This document shows, one piece after another, positions 33,604 to 43,098 of a stretch of 64,000 nt of DNA; the stretch's first letter is position 1; the number at the start of each line of letters is the position of its first letter. A model generated the notes under the pieces. The model was given only the letters and a program-made list of their open reading frames with translations. It did no database searches and was not told the DNA's origin. The stretch is from Spirochaetia bacterium (GTDB lineage: Bacteria; Spirochaetota; Spirochaetia; Treponematales; Breznakiellaceae). The position numbers and the translations under genes were made by a program. The DNA is taken from the NCBI GenBank assembly GCA_025997595.1, contig BNUU01000001.1, positions 310,001-374,000 of the forward strand, in the 5' to 3' direction.

Positions 33604-33677
33604 TCGGGCAACCCGGATTCGAACCGGGGACCCCAAGTCCCCCAGACTTGTACGCTAACCAACTGCGCTATTGCCCG
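33604..33677 (-). tRNA. tRNA-Pro (GGG)
   Basis: Cloverleaf on the minus strand: acceptor CGGGCAA/TTGCCCG, discriminator A, anticodon stem CAAGT/ACTTG with loop CTGGGGG (anticodon GGG) and T arm CCCGG-TTCGAAT-CCGGG. CCA is not encoded. A strong terminator follows. Confidence 0.94.
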
Positions 33678-33711
33678 ATGTTCCTTCCCATATATAGTAG
33701 ATTTTGTTATA

Positions 33712-34839
33712 TTAGTTTATAGCGTTTTTTGTGTCAATAGCCGAGATGGTCCCACCCCCCACAACCACGTCCCCGTCGTAGAGGACCGCCGCCTGGCCGG
33801 GGGTAATGGCCCGCTGGGGCTCGTCAAATTCCACCCGCAGTGTATCCTCGCCGGTTTGTTCCGCGGCGGCCCACTGTTCCTGCTGCTGGTAGCGGGTTTT
33901 TACCTTTACCCGCAGGGGGCTTTCGATGCGTTCACAGGCGATAAGGTTCAGGGCTTCCACGGTGAAGGCCTTTGAGTAGAGGCTGCCGGCAGGTCCCAGG
34001 GTGACGGTGTTGTCCGCGACGGATTTGGCCGCCACGTACATCGGTTCATTCCGGGCGATTCCCAGGCCCCGGCGCTGGCCGAGGGTGTAGCGGACTATTC
34101 CCCGGTGCGTGCCCAGGAGCTTTCCCGTGTGATACTCGATGATGTTTCCTTCGGGATAATGCTTGCCCGTCCAGGTTTCCATGAACCGGCCGTAGTCGCC
34201 GTCGGGAACGAAGCAGATGTCCTGGCTGTCCCGCTTTTTGGCGTTGATGAAGCCCCGTTCCTCCGCAATCTCCCGTACCTGGCTTTTGGTCAAATCCCCC
34301 AGGGGAAAGCGGGTCCGCTCAAGCTGTTCCTGGGTCAGGCAGTAGAGCACATAACTCTGGTCCTTTTTTGCATCCGCCGCCTTCTTCAACAACCAGCGGC
34401 CCCTTGCCCCATCCCTTTCGATCCGTGCGTAATGCCCGGTGACCAGCAAATCAAAATCCAGCTGCCGGGCCCGGTAGAGGAGCCGTTCAAACTTGATGTA
34501 CCGGTTGCAGTCGATACAGGGATTGGGGGTACCCCCTTTTTCATAAATATCGATGAACCGGCGGATCACCTCATCCCGGAAGGGTTCGGTAAAGTTAAGC
34601 ACATAATGGGCCATATTGAGCCGGTAGGCCACATTCCGGGCGTCATTCACATCCTCCAAGGAACAACAACCTCTGGTTGGTGTTCCGGAGCAGCAGCCCC
34701 GGTGAATCGGTACCATATCGTCGCCGTCGTAGAGTTTGAGTGTTACCCCGATACAGTCATAACCCGAGTTCAGCATCAGCGCGGCGGCGACAGAACTGTC
34801 CACCCCGCCCGACATGGCAATAACCGCCTTGTTATTCAT
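33712..34839 (-). CDS. mnmA: tRNA-specific 2-thiouridylase
   Basis: Inserts sulfur at uridine 34 of Lys, Glu and Gln tRNAs. The 375-residue protein has the PP-loop AMSGGVDSSVAA at the N-terminus, PNPCIDCNRYIKF with the first catalytic cysteine, SQDICFVPDG for the second, and C-terminal RNA-contacting beta domains (LGQRRGLGIA). The N-terminal region has an extra Cys pair (HRGCCSGTPTRGCCSLEDV), the longer form seen in several anaerobes. The HD-domain gene lies directly upstream with a two-base gap, so they share a transcript. Confidence 0.93.
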   Translation of the reverse strand: MNNKAVIAMSGGVDSSVAAALMLNSGYDCIGVTLKLYDGDDMVPIHRGCCSGTPTRGCCSLEDVNDARNVAYRLNMAHYVLNFTEPFRDEVIRRFIDIYEKGGTPNPCIDCNRYIKFERLLYRARQLDFDLLVTGHYARIERDGARGRWLLKKAADAKKDQSYVLYCLTQEQLERTRFPLGDLTKSQVREIAEERGFINAKKRDSQDICFVPDGDYGRFMETWTGKHYPEGNIIEYHTGKLLGTHRGIVRYTLGQRRGLGIARNEPMYVAAKSVADNTVTLGPAGSLYSKAFTVEALNLIACERIESPLRVKVKTRYQQQEQWAAAEQTGEDTLRVEFDEPQRAITPGQAAVLYDGDVVVGGGTISAIDTKNAIN

Positions 34840-34841
34840 CG

Positions 34842-35423
34842 CTAAAGCAGGTTTTGGGACGCTATCTCTGCCTCGCAGGAACGCATGGCGAGGATGGTCT
34901 TTTCAATAAGCTTGTCCAGTTCCCAGCCCAGCATGGCCGCGCCTTTCTCGATTACCTCGCGGGAACAGCCTGCGGCAAAGTTGGCGGCCTTGTATTTTTT
35001 CCTGACCGACTTAACTTCCATGTCCATCACGCTTTTGGATGGCCGGATAATCGCCGCCGCCCAGATAAGCCCGGTGAGTTCGTCCGCCGCATAGAGGACC
35101 TTTTCCATTTCGTGCTCCGGTTTTATATCCACCGTAAGCCCATAGCCGTGGCTGCACACCCCGTGGATAAGAGCCTCATCCGCCCCGCCCAGCCGCAGCA
35201 GTTCCGGGGCCTTGATGCAGTGCCGGTCCGGGTATTCCTCAAAATCAATGTCGTGGAGGAGCCCCACAATGCCCCAGAACTCAGCCTCATCCCCGTGGCC
35301 CAGATCAACGGCGTACCAGCGCATTACCCCCTCCACCGTCAGGGCATGCTGAAGGTGAAAAGGGTCCTTGTTGTATTGCTTAAGAAGCTCCCAGGCTTGG
35401 GAGCGTGAAAGTGAAGATTTCAT
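34842..35423 (-). CDS. HD-domain phosphohydrolase
   Basis: A 193-residue metal-dependent phosphohydrolase of the HDIG group. Metal ligands are visible in FHLQHALTVEGVM, LLHDIDFEEYP (HD motif) and GVCSHGYG, with the late AADELTGL. Such small proteins often act on nucleotides, but no substrate can be named. It lies between the rubrerythrin gene (three bases upstream) and mnmA (two bases downstream), a compact operon. Confidence 0.85.
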   Translation of the reverse strand: MKSSLSRSQAWELLKQYNKDPFHLQHALTVEGVMRWYAVDLGHGDEAEFWGIVGLLHDIDFEEYPDRHCIKAPELLRLGGADEALIHGVCSHGYGLTVDIKPEHEMEKVLYAADELTGLIWAAAIIRPSKSVMDMEVKSVRKKYKAANFAAGCSREVIEKGAAMLGWELDKLIEKTILAMRSCEAEIASQNLL

Positions 35424-35426
35424 ATT

Positions 35427-35966
35427 CTAGTAGTTGCTCGGCTTGATCTGGAAATAGGCCTTGGGATGCTTGCAGACCGGGCAGAGCTCGGGGGCTTTTT
35501 TGCCGATCACGATGTGGCCGCAGTTGGCGCACTGCCAAATTTGGTCCCCCTCACGGGAGAAGACCAGATTCTCCTGGATGTTGGCAAGGAGCTTGCGGTA
35601 CCGTTCCTCGTGTTCCTTCTCGATCTTGCCCACCATTTCAAAAAGGGCGGCAATCTGGGTAAAGCCCTCCGCTTTGGCGTCCCTGGCGAAACCGGCGTAC
35701 ATATCGGTCCACTCGTGGTTTTCCCCGGAAGCGGCGTCATTCAGGTTGGTGATGGTGGGCGGTACCTCATCGCCATGGAGGAGTTTGAACCAAATTTTGG
35801 CGTGTTCCTTTTCGTTCCCCGCGGTTTCCCGGAAAATGGCCCCAATCTGCGCATAGCCCTCTTTTTCGGCCCTGGAAGCAAAATAAAGATACTTGGTATG
35901 CGCCTGGGATTCCCCGGCGAATGCGGCCTGCAAATTTTCTTCTGTTTTTGAGCCCCTTAAGTCCAT
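35427..35966 (-). CDS. rbr: Rubrerythrin
   Basis: Peroxide-reducing diiron protein protecting anaerobes from oxidative stress. The 179 residues combine a four-helix ferritin-like domain ([17 protein letters not shown], then [40 protein letters not shown]) carrying the Glu/His ligands, and a C-terminal rubredoxin domain with CANCG and CPVC. I start at ATG 35966, with AAGGAG well placed; the longer frame to 36119 has no support. A promoter is visible upstream. It heads an operon with the HD protein and mnmA, tying stress defence to tRNA sulfur chemistry. Confidence 0.95.
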   Translation of the reverse strand: MDLRGSKTEENLQAAFAGESQAHTKYLYFASRAEKEGYAQIGAIFRETAGNEKEHAKIWFKLLHGDEVPPTITNLNDAASGENHEWTDMYAGFARDAKAEGFTQIAALFEMVGKIEKEHEERYRKLLANIQENLVFSREGDQIWQCANCGHIVIGKKAPELCPVCKHPKAYFQIKPSNY

Positions 35967-35990
35967 GATACGCTCCTTATCGTATCTTAA

Positions 35991-36019
35991 AGAATACGCA
36001 TAAGAGCCTCCGGGGTCAA
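35991..36019 (-). promoter_or_regulatory. Promoter of the rubrerythrin operon
   Basis: TTGACC (36014-36019), 17 bp spacer, TATTCT (35991-35996) on the minus strand; the ATG at 35966 follows a leader of about 18 bases with AAGGAG. Confidence 0.65.
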
Positions 36020-36134
36020 GATTTTGGGAAAAAAAGGGACGGCGGAAACAACGTTCCCACCATCCCTGGAGGAGGAAACCGGCGCTTTTTACGGCGCATG
36101 TGTGCAGTACATGAATCATATTAATATCATGATT

Positions 36135-37046
36135 CTACAGATCTTCCAGATTGAAGGGCGTCTCTTGGTACACGTAGTTAAGCCAGTTGGAGAAAAAGAG
36201 GTGGGCATGGGCCCGCCAGCGGACCACCGGAGCCTGTGAGGGGTCATCCCCGGGGTAGTAGTTTTTGGGGATGGCGATGGGGATGCCCTTGGCAAGGTCC
36301 CGGCGGTATTCCCGGTCCAGGGTGAGGGGATCGTATTCCAGATGGCCGGTGACGTAGATTTCCCGGCCTTCCCGGGCGGTGGCCAGGAATACTCCGGTTT
36401 CCGGAGTCTCCGACTGGATCGTAAGGGCGGGGCAGGCGGCGATGGCGTCCCGGTCGCTGGAGGTATGCCGGGACTGGGGGGCAAGGAATTCATCGTCAAA
36501 GCCCCGGAACACTGTGGCGTAACGCTCATTGATCCGGTGGGGGAAGATACCGAAAAGCTTCTGTTTCAGGGGCCGTTTTTCTATGCCGTAACGGCGGTAA
36601 AGCCCGGCCTGGGCGCCCCAGCAGATGTGCAGCACGGACCAGACGTTTTTCGTGGAATAATCGATCACCTCCGCCAGTTCATCCCAGTAGTCCACTTCTT
36701 CAAAGGGAAGGGTTTCCACCGGCGCCCCGGTGATGATAAGCCCGTCAAAACGCTCGTCCAGAATGCTGTGGGAATTGATGTAGAATTTTTCCAGATGCCC
36801 CGGAGGGGCGTTTCGGGATTCGTGGCTCCCCATCCGCAGAAAGGTGATATCGACTTGTAAAGGGCTGTTGCCCAGGAGCCGCAGAATCTGGATTTCCGTG
36901 TCCAACGTGGTGGGCATCAGGTTCACAATCGCCACCTTGAGGGGCCTGATATCCTGGTGTTCCGCCCGATCAGAGGTGATGACAAAGACATTTTCCCTGC
37001 ACAGAGCCTCATGGGCCGGCAGGGTCCTGGGTATTTTTATAGGCAT
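36135..37046 (-). CDS. metA: Homoserine O-acetyltransferase of the MetA family
   Basis: Activates homoserine for methionine synthesis. The 303-residue protein has the catalytic Cys142 in LHICWGAQAG, SRHTS and GHLEYD for the His and Glu partners. Position 111 is Glu (ITGAPVE). Work on this family showed that Glu at this place marks acetyl-CoA users, while Gly marks succinyl-CoA users such as E. coli. I therefore call it an acetyltransferase despite the metA name. No other methionine gene is nearby. Confidence 0.9.
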   Translation of the reverse strand: MPIKIPRTLPAHEALCRENVFVITSDRAEHQDIRPLKVAIVNLMPTTLDTEIQILRLLGNSPLQVDITFLRMGSHESRNAPPGHLEKFYINSHSILDERFDGLIITGAPVETLPFEEVDYWDELAEVIDYSTKNVWSVLHICWGAQAGLYRRYGIEKRPLKQKLFGIFPHRINERYATVFRGFDDEFLAPQSRHTSSDRDAIAACPALTIQSETPETGVFLATAREGREIYVTGHLEYDPLTLDREYRRDLAKGIPIAIPKNYYPGDDPSQAPVVRWRAHAHLFFSNWLNYVYQETPFNLEDL

Positions 37047-37069
37047 AGCGATCCGGGCTTAGGCACGGT

Positions 37070-37573
37070 CTAAAGTCCTGAGTCCAGGGGAAGACGCGGG
37101 ACATCCTTGGCTTTCAGATGCCGGCCGATACATTCCACCAGAACATCGTGATCCTGGAGATTGGGCAGCCCCGAGACGAGCACCGCGCCGATAACCCCGG
37201 TTCCCTTGATGCGGATCGGGAAACCGCCGCCGCCCCATGCGTAGACCCTGGGGTCCAGCCCTCTGCTCTCCAGGGTTTGGTTATTCTTCTTCATTTTGAG
37301 GGTATTGAGGAGGGTGGAAACTTCAAATTCCCGGACGGTGGTGAATTTTTTGGTCATCCAGAATTCATTGTTCAGGTTGGTCCCCTCCGTGGCATACTGG
37401 AAAAGAACAAACCCGCTGTTTGCCCGGATACTCACCGCGAGGGTAAGCCCTTCGGCCTGTACTTTTGATACCAGTTCCTTCCCCAGCTTCCAGGCATCCG
37501 CCCGGTTAAAATGGGTAAACTGGAGGAGTTCCTCCTGTTTTTCTACAATACTGATGCCCTGATTGATTTCCAT
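37070..37573 (-). CDS. UPF0303 / heme-degrading-domain family protein
   Basis: A 167-residue cytoplasmic protein of the HbpS/GlcG-like fold, UPF0303 group. Family marks are FNRADAWKLGKELVSKV, LAVSIRANSGFVLFQY, RVYAWGGGGFPI and GVIGAVLVSGLPNLQDH. The biochemical role is not settled; related proteins bind heme or cobalamin. I start at ATG 37573, preceded by AGGAGC; the ATG at 37588 is less well placed. Its stop lies 23 bases before metA on the same strand, possibly one transcript. Confidence 0.83.
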   Translation of the reverse strand: MEINQGISIVEKQEELLQFTHFNRADAWKLGKELVSKVQAEGLTLAVSIRANSGFVLFQYATEGTNLNNEFWMTKKFTTVREFEVSTLLNTLKMKKNNQTLESRGLDPRVYAWGGGGFPIRIKGTGVIGAVLVSGLPNLQDHDVLVECIGRHLKAKDVPRLPLDSGL

Positions 37574-37627
37574 ATCTTGCTCCTGCATGCAAAGTTCATT
37601 TTGTTATAATACAGCATAATTGATGAT

Positions 37628-37700
37628 TGGAGAATAGGGGATTCGAACCCCTGACCTATAGATTGCGAACCTATCGCTCTACCAACTGAGCTAATTCCCC
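37628..37700 (-). tRNA. tRNA-Ala (CGC)
   Basis: Cloverleaf on the minus strand: acceptor GGGGAAT/ATTCTCC containing the G3-U70 pair that marks alanine tRNAs, discriminator A, anticodon stem ATAGG/TCTAT with loop TTCGCAA (anticodon CGC) and T arm AGGGG-TTCGAAT-CCCCT. CCA is not encoded. Confidence 0.93.
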
Positions 37701-37754
37701 ATTATAATAACGGTATGTACTATACCGGGTTATCAATAAAAAGGCAAGGCCGCC

Positions 37755-38888
37755 GTGATCCTCTATGATATTCTCCGCTATGGTCACGGTATTTTCTTTG
37801 TGGGGCTCCAGACCTGCCTGATGGGGGGCGTTTTCCGGGAATGGCGGCGGGACCGGCAAGCCTGCCGCCTTGCGGGATCAGGGGCCGCGCCCCGGGTCTC
37901 GGTGCTGGTGCCCATCCATAACGAAGAGCGCCGCATGGAGGGTTTATTGCAAAGCCTTGCCGCCCAGGATTATGAGTGGGCGGAGTATATCTTTATTGAT
38001 GACCGCTCCACCGATGAAAGTCCTGCGCTGCTCTCCCGTTTTGCGGCGGGGCGCAGGGATGTAAAGATCATTACCCTGGGGGAGAATCCTGCTTCCAACC
38101 ACAAACAGTACGCCCTGGGGAAAGGGCTTGAGCAGGCCCGGGGGGAATTCTTCCTCTTTACCGATGCGGACTGCGAGGTTAAGCCCGGCTGGATCCGCGC
38201 CATGGTGCAGCGCATGGCCGACGACGGGGTAGGGGCGGTGATCGCCCCGGTATTCAAGAAGGAAGAGGGGAGGGGCTTTTTTTATTCCTACCAGTGTTAC
38301 GACCACGTTGTCCGTTATGTGTACCTGGCCGGGGCGGCGGGGCTGGGCGCCGCCGGGGGCGGCTTTGGGAACAACCTGATCCTCCGCCGTGCCTGCCTGG
38401 AAGCCGTCGGGGGTTACGGCGCGGTGCCCCCCTCACCCACGGAGGACGCCGCCCTCATCTCCCGGATACGGGCCCTTACCCAATATGAGGTCCGCGCCGC
38501 CGTGGGTCCGGGAACCCATGTCAAAACCGGCGCGGAACATTCCTGGAAGACCTTTATCAACCAAACCCTCCGCTGGAACAACGGCGGCCTCTTCAGCCCT
38601 GAAATGCTTACCCGGATTAACTACAATCTATTGATGATCGTCATATCCACCGGTATCCTCGCCATACCCCTGCTGCCTTTTTTCCCCGGCCTCTGGCCCA
38701 TGCCCCTTGGGGTTTTTATCGTGATGATCGAGAACACCATCGGTTCCCTCTGCATTGCCAAATCTTCCCTGCCCCGGCCCCGGTTCTGCTGGATACCGGA
38801 ACTGCTCTTTACCCCGGTCTACTTCACCCTGATGACCATCATGGGCTATCTGGGCATCAAAACCAACTGGAAGGGGAGCAGGGTCTAA
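37755..38888 (+). CDS. Family 2 glycosyltransferase with membrane helices
   Basis: A 377-residue GT2 enzyme. The GT-A domain has VSVLVPIHNEERRMEGLL, FIDDRSTDESPALL, FLFTDADCEV (DxD type) and TEDAALISRIRA with the QTLRWNNGG element typical of processive or lipid-linked members. One helix lies at the N-terminus and three at the C-terminus (about 290-370). The start is GTG at 37755. Its TAA abuts the stop codon of the convergent ilvE gene with no base between. The likely product is a cell-surface glycolipid or polysaccharide. Confidence 0.85.
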   Translation: MILYDILRYGHGIFFVGLQTCLMGGVFREWRRDRQACRLAGSGAAPRVSVLVPIHNEERRMEGLLQSLAAQDYEWAEYIFIDDRSTDESPALLSRFAAGRRDVKIITLGENPASNHKQYALGKGLEQARGEFFLFTDADCEVKPGWIRAMVQRMADDGVGAVIAPVFKKEEGRGFFYSYQCYDHVVRYVYLAGAAGLGAAGGGFGNNLILRRACLEAVGGYGAVPPSPTEDAALISRIRALTQYEVRAAVGPGTHVKTGAEHSWKTFINQTLRWNNGGLFSPEMLTRINYNLLMIVISTGILAIPLLPFFPGLWPMPLGVFIVMIENTIGSLCIAKSSLPRPRFCWIPELLFTPVYFTLMTIMGYLGIKTNWKGSRV

Positions 38889-39974
38889 TTACAGAACCGG
38901 CGTCAGCCAGCCCTTGGTGTCCGGAATCGTACCGTACTGGATGCCCTTGAGGGTGTCCCGCACTTTGGCGGTAAATTCCCCGACCTTGCCCCCGTTAAAG
39001 ACCGCCTTCTTGCCCTTGCAGGTGAGTGATTCCAGGGGGGTTGCCCCGGCGGCGGTGCCGCTGACGAAACACTCTTTGGTCTCCGCCAGGGCTTCGTCGA
39101 TGGTGATTTTCCGCTCACCCACCTTGATCCCCCAGTCACGGGCAAGCTCGATGATGCTCATCCGGGTGATCCCCGGCAGGATCGTGTCACCCAGTTCGGG
39201 GGTCACCAGTTCCCCGGATTTAAGGAAAAAGAAGATATTGCAGGAGGATCCTTCCTCCACATATTTCTGCTCCCGCGCGTCAAGGAACACGCATTCCATG
39301 TAGCCCGCATCCGCCGCTTCATGCTTGGCCAGGGCGGCGATAGCGTAATTGGAGGCCGCCTTGATCCAGCCGGTCCCCTTGGGGGTTGCCCGGGTACGCT
39401 CCGTCACCACCGCGTCGGAATTGCCCCCGGCAAAGTAGGAGCTTACCGGGGTGTTGACCACCACCACCCAGGGCTCGCGGCAGATATTCACCCCCACGCC
39501 CCCCTCGGCATAGGTAAAGGGCCGGATATACACCGAATCGGCGCTCATAAAGGAGTCCTTTTCCCATTCTTTCTTGTAGTGGGGCCGAAAACCCAGCAGG
39601 GCGTTCCGTTTGACCGTCTCCACGCAGGCGCGGACAAACTCATCCTCCGGGAAGGGGGGCATATAGAGCCCCTTCATGGAGGCAAAAAACCGGGCGGCGT
39701 TCCTGTCGGGCCGGAAAATCGCCAGCCCCCCGTCCTTCTGGGGCAGGGCCTTGATCCCCTCAAAACAACCCAGACCGTACTGGGTGGTGTAGTTTACCAG
39801 GGGCATATCGGCGTATACATTCCGGGAATCCGACAGCCGGGTCTGTTCGGCCTCACTCAAAGCCGCCTCTTCCTCGGGTTTTTTATGGGGTTTTTCCTCA
39901 TATCCGCCGGTCCATTTCGCCGCAGAATACTTTGACCGGAAAACGATAGGGTAACTGTTCAATGAAAAAGCCAT
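38889..39974 (-). CDS. ilvE: Branched-chain amino acid aminotransferase
   Basis: PLP enzyme that makes or breaks Leu, Ile and Val. The 361-residue fold-type IV protein matches the longer (IlvE2-like) type: YGLGCFEGIKALPQKDG, VYIRPFTYAEGG, the PLP lysine in GWIKAASNYAIAALA, YVEEGSSCNIFF and LPGITRMSIIELA. I start at ATG 39974 with GGAGG five bases ahead; the TTG at 39986 is part of that ribosome site. It is divergent from ychF. Confidence 0.93.
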   Translation of the reverse strand: MAFSLNSYPIVFRSKYSAAKWTGGYEEKPHKKPEEEAALSEAEQTRLSDSRNVYADMPLVNYTTQYGLGCFEGIKALPQKDGGLAIFRPDRNAARFFASMKGLYMPPFPEDEFVRACVETVKRNALLGFRPHYKKEWEKDSFMSADSVYIRPFTYAEGGVGVNICREPWVVVVNTPVSSYFAGGNSDAVVTERTRATPKGTGWIKAASNYAIAALAKHEAADAGYMECVFLDAREQKYVEEGSSCNIFFFLKSGELVTPELGDTILPGITRMSIIELARDWGIKVGERKITIDEALAETKECFVSGTAAGATPLESLTCKGKKAVFNGGKVGEFTAKVRDTLKGIQYGTIPDTKGWLTPVL

Positions 39975-40035
39975 AGGTTCCTCCAAAAAATTGTATTTAG
40001 TGTACCAAAAAGAGGGGCTGGGGGGAAGTCTCCCG

Positions 40036-40065
40036 TTGACCCATCCCCTGCTGTCCCCCTACAAT
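40036..40065 (+). promoter_or_regulatory. Leaderless promoter of ychF
   Basis: TTGACC (40036-40041), 18 bp spacer, TACAAT (40060-40065). The ATG at 40071 lies five bases after the -10 box, so transcription should start at the start codon itself. No Shine-Dalgarno is present. Confidence 0.65.
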
Positions 40066-40070
40066 AAGTA

Positions 40071-41198
40071 ATGGCATTAAACTGCGGTATCGTGGGGCTC
40101 CCCAATGTGGGAAAGTCCACCATCTTTTCGGCCCTGAGTTCCGCCCCGGCGGAGGCAGCCAATTATCCCTTCTGTACGATAAACCCCAACATCGGCATTG
40201 TGAATGTCCCCGATCTGCGGCTGACGAAACTTTCGGCGCTCTTTAAGCCGGAGCGTACTATACCCGCGGCGGTGGAATTTGTGGATATCGCGGGCCTGGT
40301 CAAGGGGGCGTCCCAGGGTGAAGGTCTGGGGAACCAGTTCCTCTCCCATATCCGGGAAGTGGGGGTGATTGCCCAGGTGGTCCGCTGTTTTGACGATCCC
40401 GACATCATCCACGTGGCTAACCGGGTGGACCCTGCCGATGACATGGAGACCATCAACGTGGAGCTTGCCCTGGCGGACCTGGACACCCTGCAGAAACGTC
40501 GGGATCGGGCCGACCGGGCCTTAAAAGTACAGGCCAAGGCGGAGCAGAAAAGCGCCGAGGCGGTGCTGTCCGCCCTTGCCAAAATTGGCCCCGCCCTGGA
40601 GGACGGCAGGCCCGTCCGCTCGGTGGATCTGAGCGATGATGAAAAGGCCGCCGTCTACGACTGTCACTTTATCACCGCCAAGCCTCAGCTCTATGTCTGC
40701 AATGTTGATGAAGCCGGTATGAAAGCCATTGCGGGCGGCGGCCAGGCCAACGCCTATGTTGAAGCGGTGCGGAAGCGGGCCGCCGCCGAGGGCTCCGAAG
40801 CGGTATGCATCTGCGGCAAATTCGAAGCCGAGTTGGGGTCGCTGGAAGATGAGGCGGACAAGCTGGCCTTTCTGGAAGAGCTGGGCCTTAAGGAGTCGGG
40901 CTTGAGCGCCCTGATCCACGCGGCCTACCGGCTCCTGGGGCTGCGGACCTTCTTTACCGCCGGGGCCGACGAGTGCCGGGCCTGGACCATCCGCGCCGGT
41001 GACAGCGCCCCCAAGGCCGCCGGGGTCATCCATACCGATTTTGAGAAGGGCTTTATCAAGGCGGAAGTCTATTCATACGACGACATTATCCGGTACGGCA
41101 CGGAAGCGAAGATCAAGGAAGCGGGGAAGTACCGCATTGAGGGGAAGGAGTATACCGTGCAGGACGGCGACGTGATGTTTTTCAAGTTCAACGTCTAG
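40071..41198 (+). CDS. ychF: Redox-regulated ATPase YchF (OLA1/Obg-like)
   Basis: Ribosome-associated P-loop NTPase, favouring ATP. The 375-residue protein has GIVGLPNVGKSTIFSAL (Walker A), VDIAGLVKGASQGEGLGNQFL (switch II), a helical insertion (about 130-190) and a C-terminal TGS domain with FFTAGADECRAWTIRAG and YTVQDGDVMFFKFNV. The specificity position reads YVCNVDE, in line with the non-GTP NxxE motif. The start has no ribosome site; the promoter touches it. Confidence 0.95.
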   Translation: MALNCGIVGLPNVGKSTIFSALSSAPAEAANYPFCTINPNIGIVNVPDLRLTKLSALFKPERTIPAAVEFVDIAGLVKGASQGEGLGNQFLSHIREVGVIAQVVRCFDDPDIIHVANRVDPADDMETINVELALADLDTLQKRRDRADRALKVQAKAEQKSAEAVLSALAKIGPALEDGRPVRSVDLSDDEKAAVYDCHFITAKPQLYVCNVDEAGMKAIAGGGQANAYVEAVRKRAAAEGSEAVCICGKFEAELGSLEDEADKLAFLEELGLKESGLSALIHAAYRLLGLRTFFTAGADECRAWTIRAGDSAPKAAGVIHTDFEKGFIKAEVYSYDDIIRYGTEAKIKEAGKYRIEGKEYTVQDGDVMFFKFNV

Positions 41199-41228
41199 CC
41201 GCTAATGTCTACACGATATAACGTCTAA

Positions 41229-43088
41229 ATGATGCTTGGCGCCATGTCTGATAAACATACCATACTGAAAAATTCCTTCGGCCATACTGAATTCCGTCCG
41301 GGGCAGGAGGAGGTGATCGACGCCATCCTCGCCGGGCAGGACGTTTTGGCGATCATGCCCACCGGGGCGGGGAAGTCCCTCTGCTACCAGATACCGGCCC
41401 TCATGCTGGATGGGCTCACGGTGGTCATTTCACCCCTTATTTCGTTGATGAAGGATCAGGTGAACGCCCTCACCGCCGCCGGAGTCCGGGCAGCCTGCCT
41501 CAACAGCGCCCTTTCCCCTGCCGAATATATCGAGGTTATCAGTAAGGCCGCCCGGGGGGATTACTCCATCCTCTACATAGCCCCGGAACGGCTTTCGGGT
41601 GCGGAGATTCAGCGTTTTGCCGATGCCCAAAGCATCCCCCTGGTGGTCATCGACGAGGCTCACTGCGTTTCCCAGTGGGGCCACGATTTCCGGCCCAGCT
41701 ATCTCCAGATTGCCGCATTTATATCGTCCCTGAGAAGGCGGCCCGTCACGGCGGCCTTTACTGCCACCGCCACCAGCAAGGTTAAAGAAGACATCCTGTG
41801 GGCATTGAAATTACGGGAACCCCACACCTTAACTACCGGCTTTGACCGGGAAAATCTTTACTTTGGAGTGGAAAAGCCCAAAGACAAGGCCGCCGCCCTG
41901 CTGGAATTCCTTTCAAAGCGGAAAAATCGCAGCGGCATCGTTTACTGCTCCACCCGGAAAACCGTGGAGGAGGTTTGGAGTCTTCTGCTTGGCAAAGGTT
42001 TCCCGGCAACCCGCTACCACGCAGGGCTCCCCGATCGGGAACGTCACGAAAATCAGGATGATTTTCAGTATGACCGCAGGCCCATCATCGTGGCCACCAA
42101 CGCCCTGGGTATGGGGATCGACAAGTCAAACGTCTCCTTCGTGGTCCACTACAACATGCCCAAAAACATCGAAAGCTACTATCAGGAGGCGGGCCGGGCC
42201 GGCCGCGACGGGGGGCCCGCGGAGTGTGTCCTTTTTTACTCAGGCGCCGATGTGCAGATTAACCAGTTTTTGATCAAAAACAGCCGGGACGAAGAGGAGG
42301 AAAAGGACGAGGCCCTTATCGCCCATAACCTGGAACTCCTCAAGCAGATGACCTTTTACGCCACCGGGACCGACTGCCTCCGCTCCCGGCTCCTCTCCTA
42401 TTTCGGGGAAAAGCCGCCATCCTTTTGCGGGAACTGTTCCAATTGCCTGACCAAATTTGAGGAGGCGGACATCAGGGTTGATGCCCAAAAAATCATCTCC
42501 TGCGTGTACCGGCTCAAACAGCGGAGGCGGAGCTTCGGGAAGACTACGGTGATTGATATCCTGCGGGGCAGCAAAAGGGAACGGATCCTTTCCATGGGTC
42601 TTGATACTTTGAGTACCTGGGGCATCATGGCGGACACCGATGCCCATAGGGTACGGGTTATCCTGGATTACCTCGTGGACAAGGGCTATCTTACCCTGGA
42701 AGGCAATGAATATCCGGTACTGGTCCTCTGCGCCGCCTCGGAGAAGATCCTCCGGTTAAAGGAGCCCCTGATCATGATGGTCCCCAGAGAATCGGAGCCG
42801 CCGCCGTCCCACAAAAAACCCATTGCCCTGGATTTGCTCCCGGAGGATGAAATCCTCTTCACAAAGCTCACGCGTCTGCGGAAAAAGCTGGCCCAGGAGG
42901 CGGGGGCTCCTGCCTACATCATCTTCCCCGATTCCAGCCTGCGGGACATGTGCCGGAAACGGCCCGTGACGGAACGGATGTTCATGGAAATCAGCGGCGT
43001 GGGGGCCGTCAAGAACGAAAAATACGGCCCCATTTTTACCGCACTCATCCGGGAGCACGAGGAAGAGACCGCCCTTATCGGGGAATAG
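41229..43088 (+). CDS. recQ: ATP-dependent DNA helicase RecQ
   Basis: 3'-5' DNA helicase of recombination repair. The 619-residue protein has MPTGAGKSLCYQIPA (motif I), VIDEAHCVSQWGHDFRPSY (II), AAFTATAT (III), GIVYCSTRKTVEEV (IV), MGIDKSNVSFVVHYNMPK (V) and QEAGRAGRDG (VI), then a zinc site (CLRSRLL, CGNCSNC), winged helix and an HRDC domain near 535-610. Start may be ATG 41229 or, more likely, 41244; neither has a clear ribosome site. It follows ychF by 30 bases. Confidence 0.94.
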   Translation: MMLGAMSDKHTILKNSFGHTEFRPGQEEVIDAILAGQDVLAIMPTGAGKSLCYQIPALMLDGLTVVISPLISLMKDQVNALTAAGVRAACLNSALSPAEYIEVISKAARGDYSILYIAPERLSGAEIQRFADAQSIPLVVIDEAHCVSQWGHDFRPSYLQIAAFISSLRRRPVTAAFTATATSKVKEDILWALKLREPHTLTTGFDRENLYFGVEKPKDKAAALLEFLSKRKNRSGIVYCSTRKTVEEVWSLLLGKGFPATRYHAGLPDRERHENQDDFQYDRRPIIVATNALGMGIDKSNVSFVVHYNMPKNIESYYQEAGRAGRDGGPAECVLFYSGADVQINQFLIKNSRDEEEEKDEALIAHNLELLKQMTFYATGTDCLRSRLLSYFGEKPPSFCGNCSNCLTKFEEADIRVDAQKIISCVYRLKQRRRSFGKTTVIDILRGSKRERILSMGLDTLSTWGIMADTDAHRVRVILDYLVDKGYLTLEGNEYPVLVLCAASEKILRLKEPLIMMVPRESEPPPSHKKPIALDLLPEDEILFTKLTRLRKKLAQEAGAPAYIIFPDSSLRDMCRKRPVTERMFMEISGVGAVKNEKYGPIFTALIREHEEETALIGE

Positions 43089-43098
43089 CATTTTTTTA

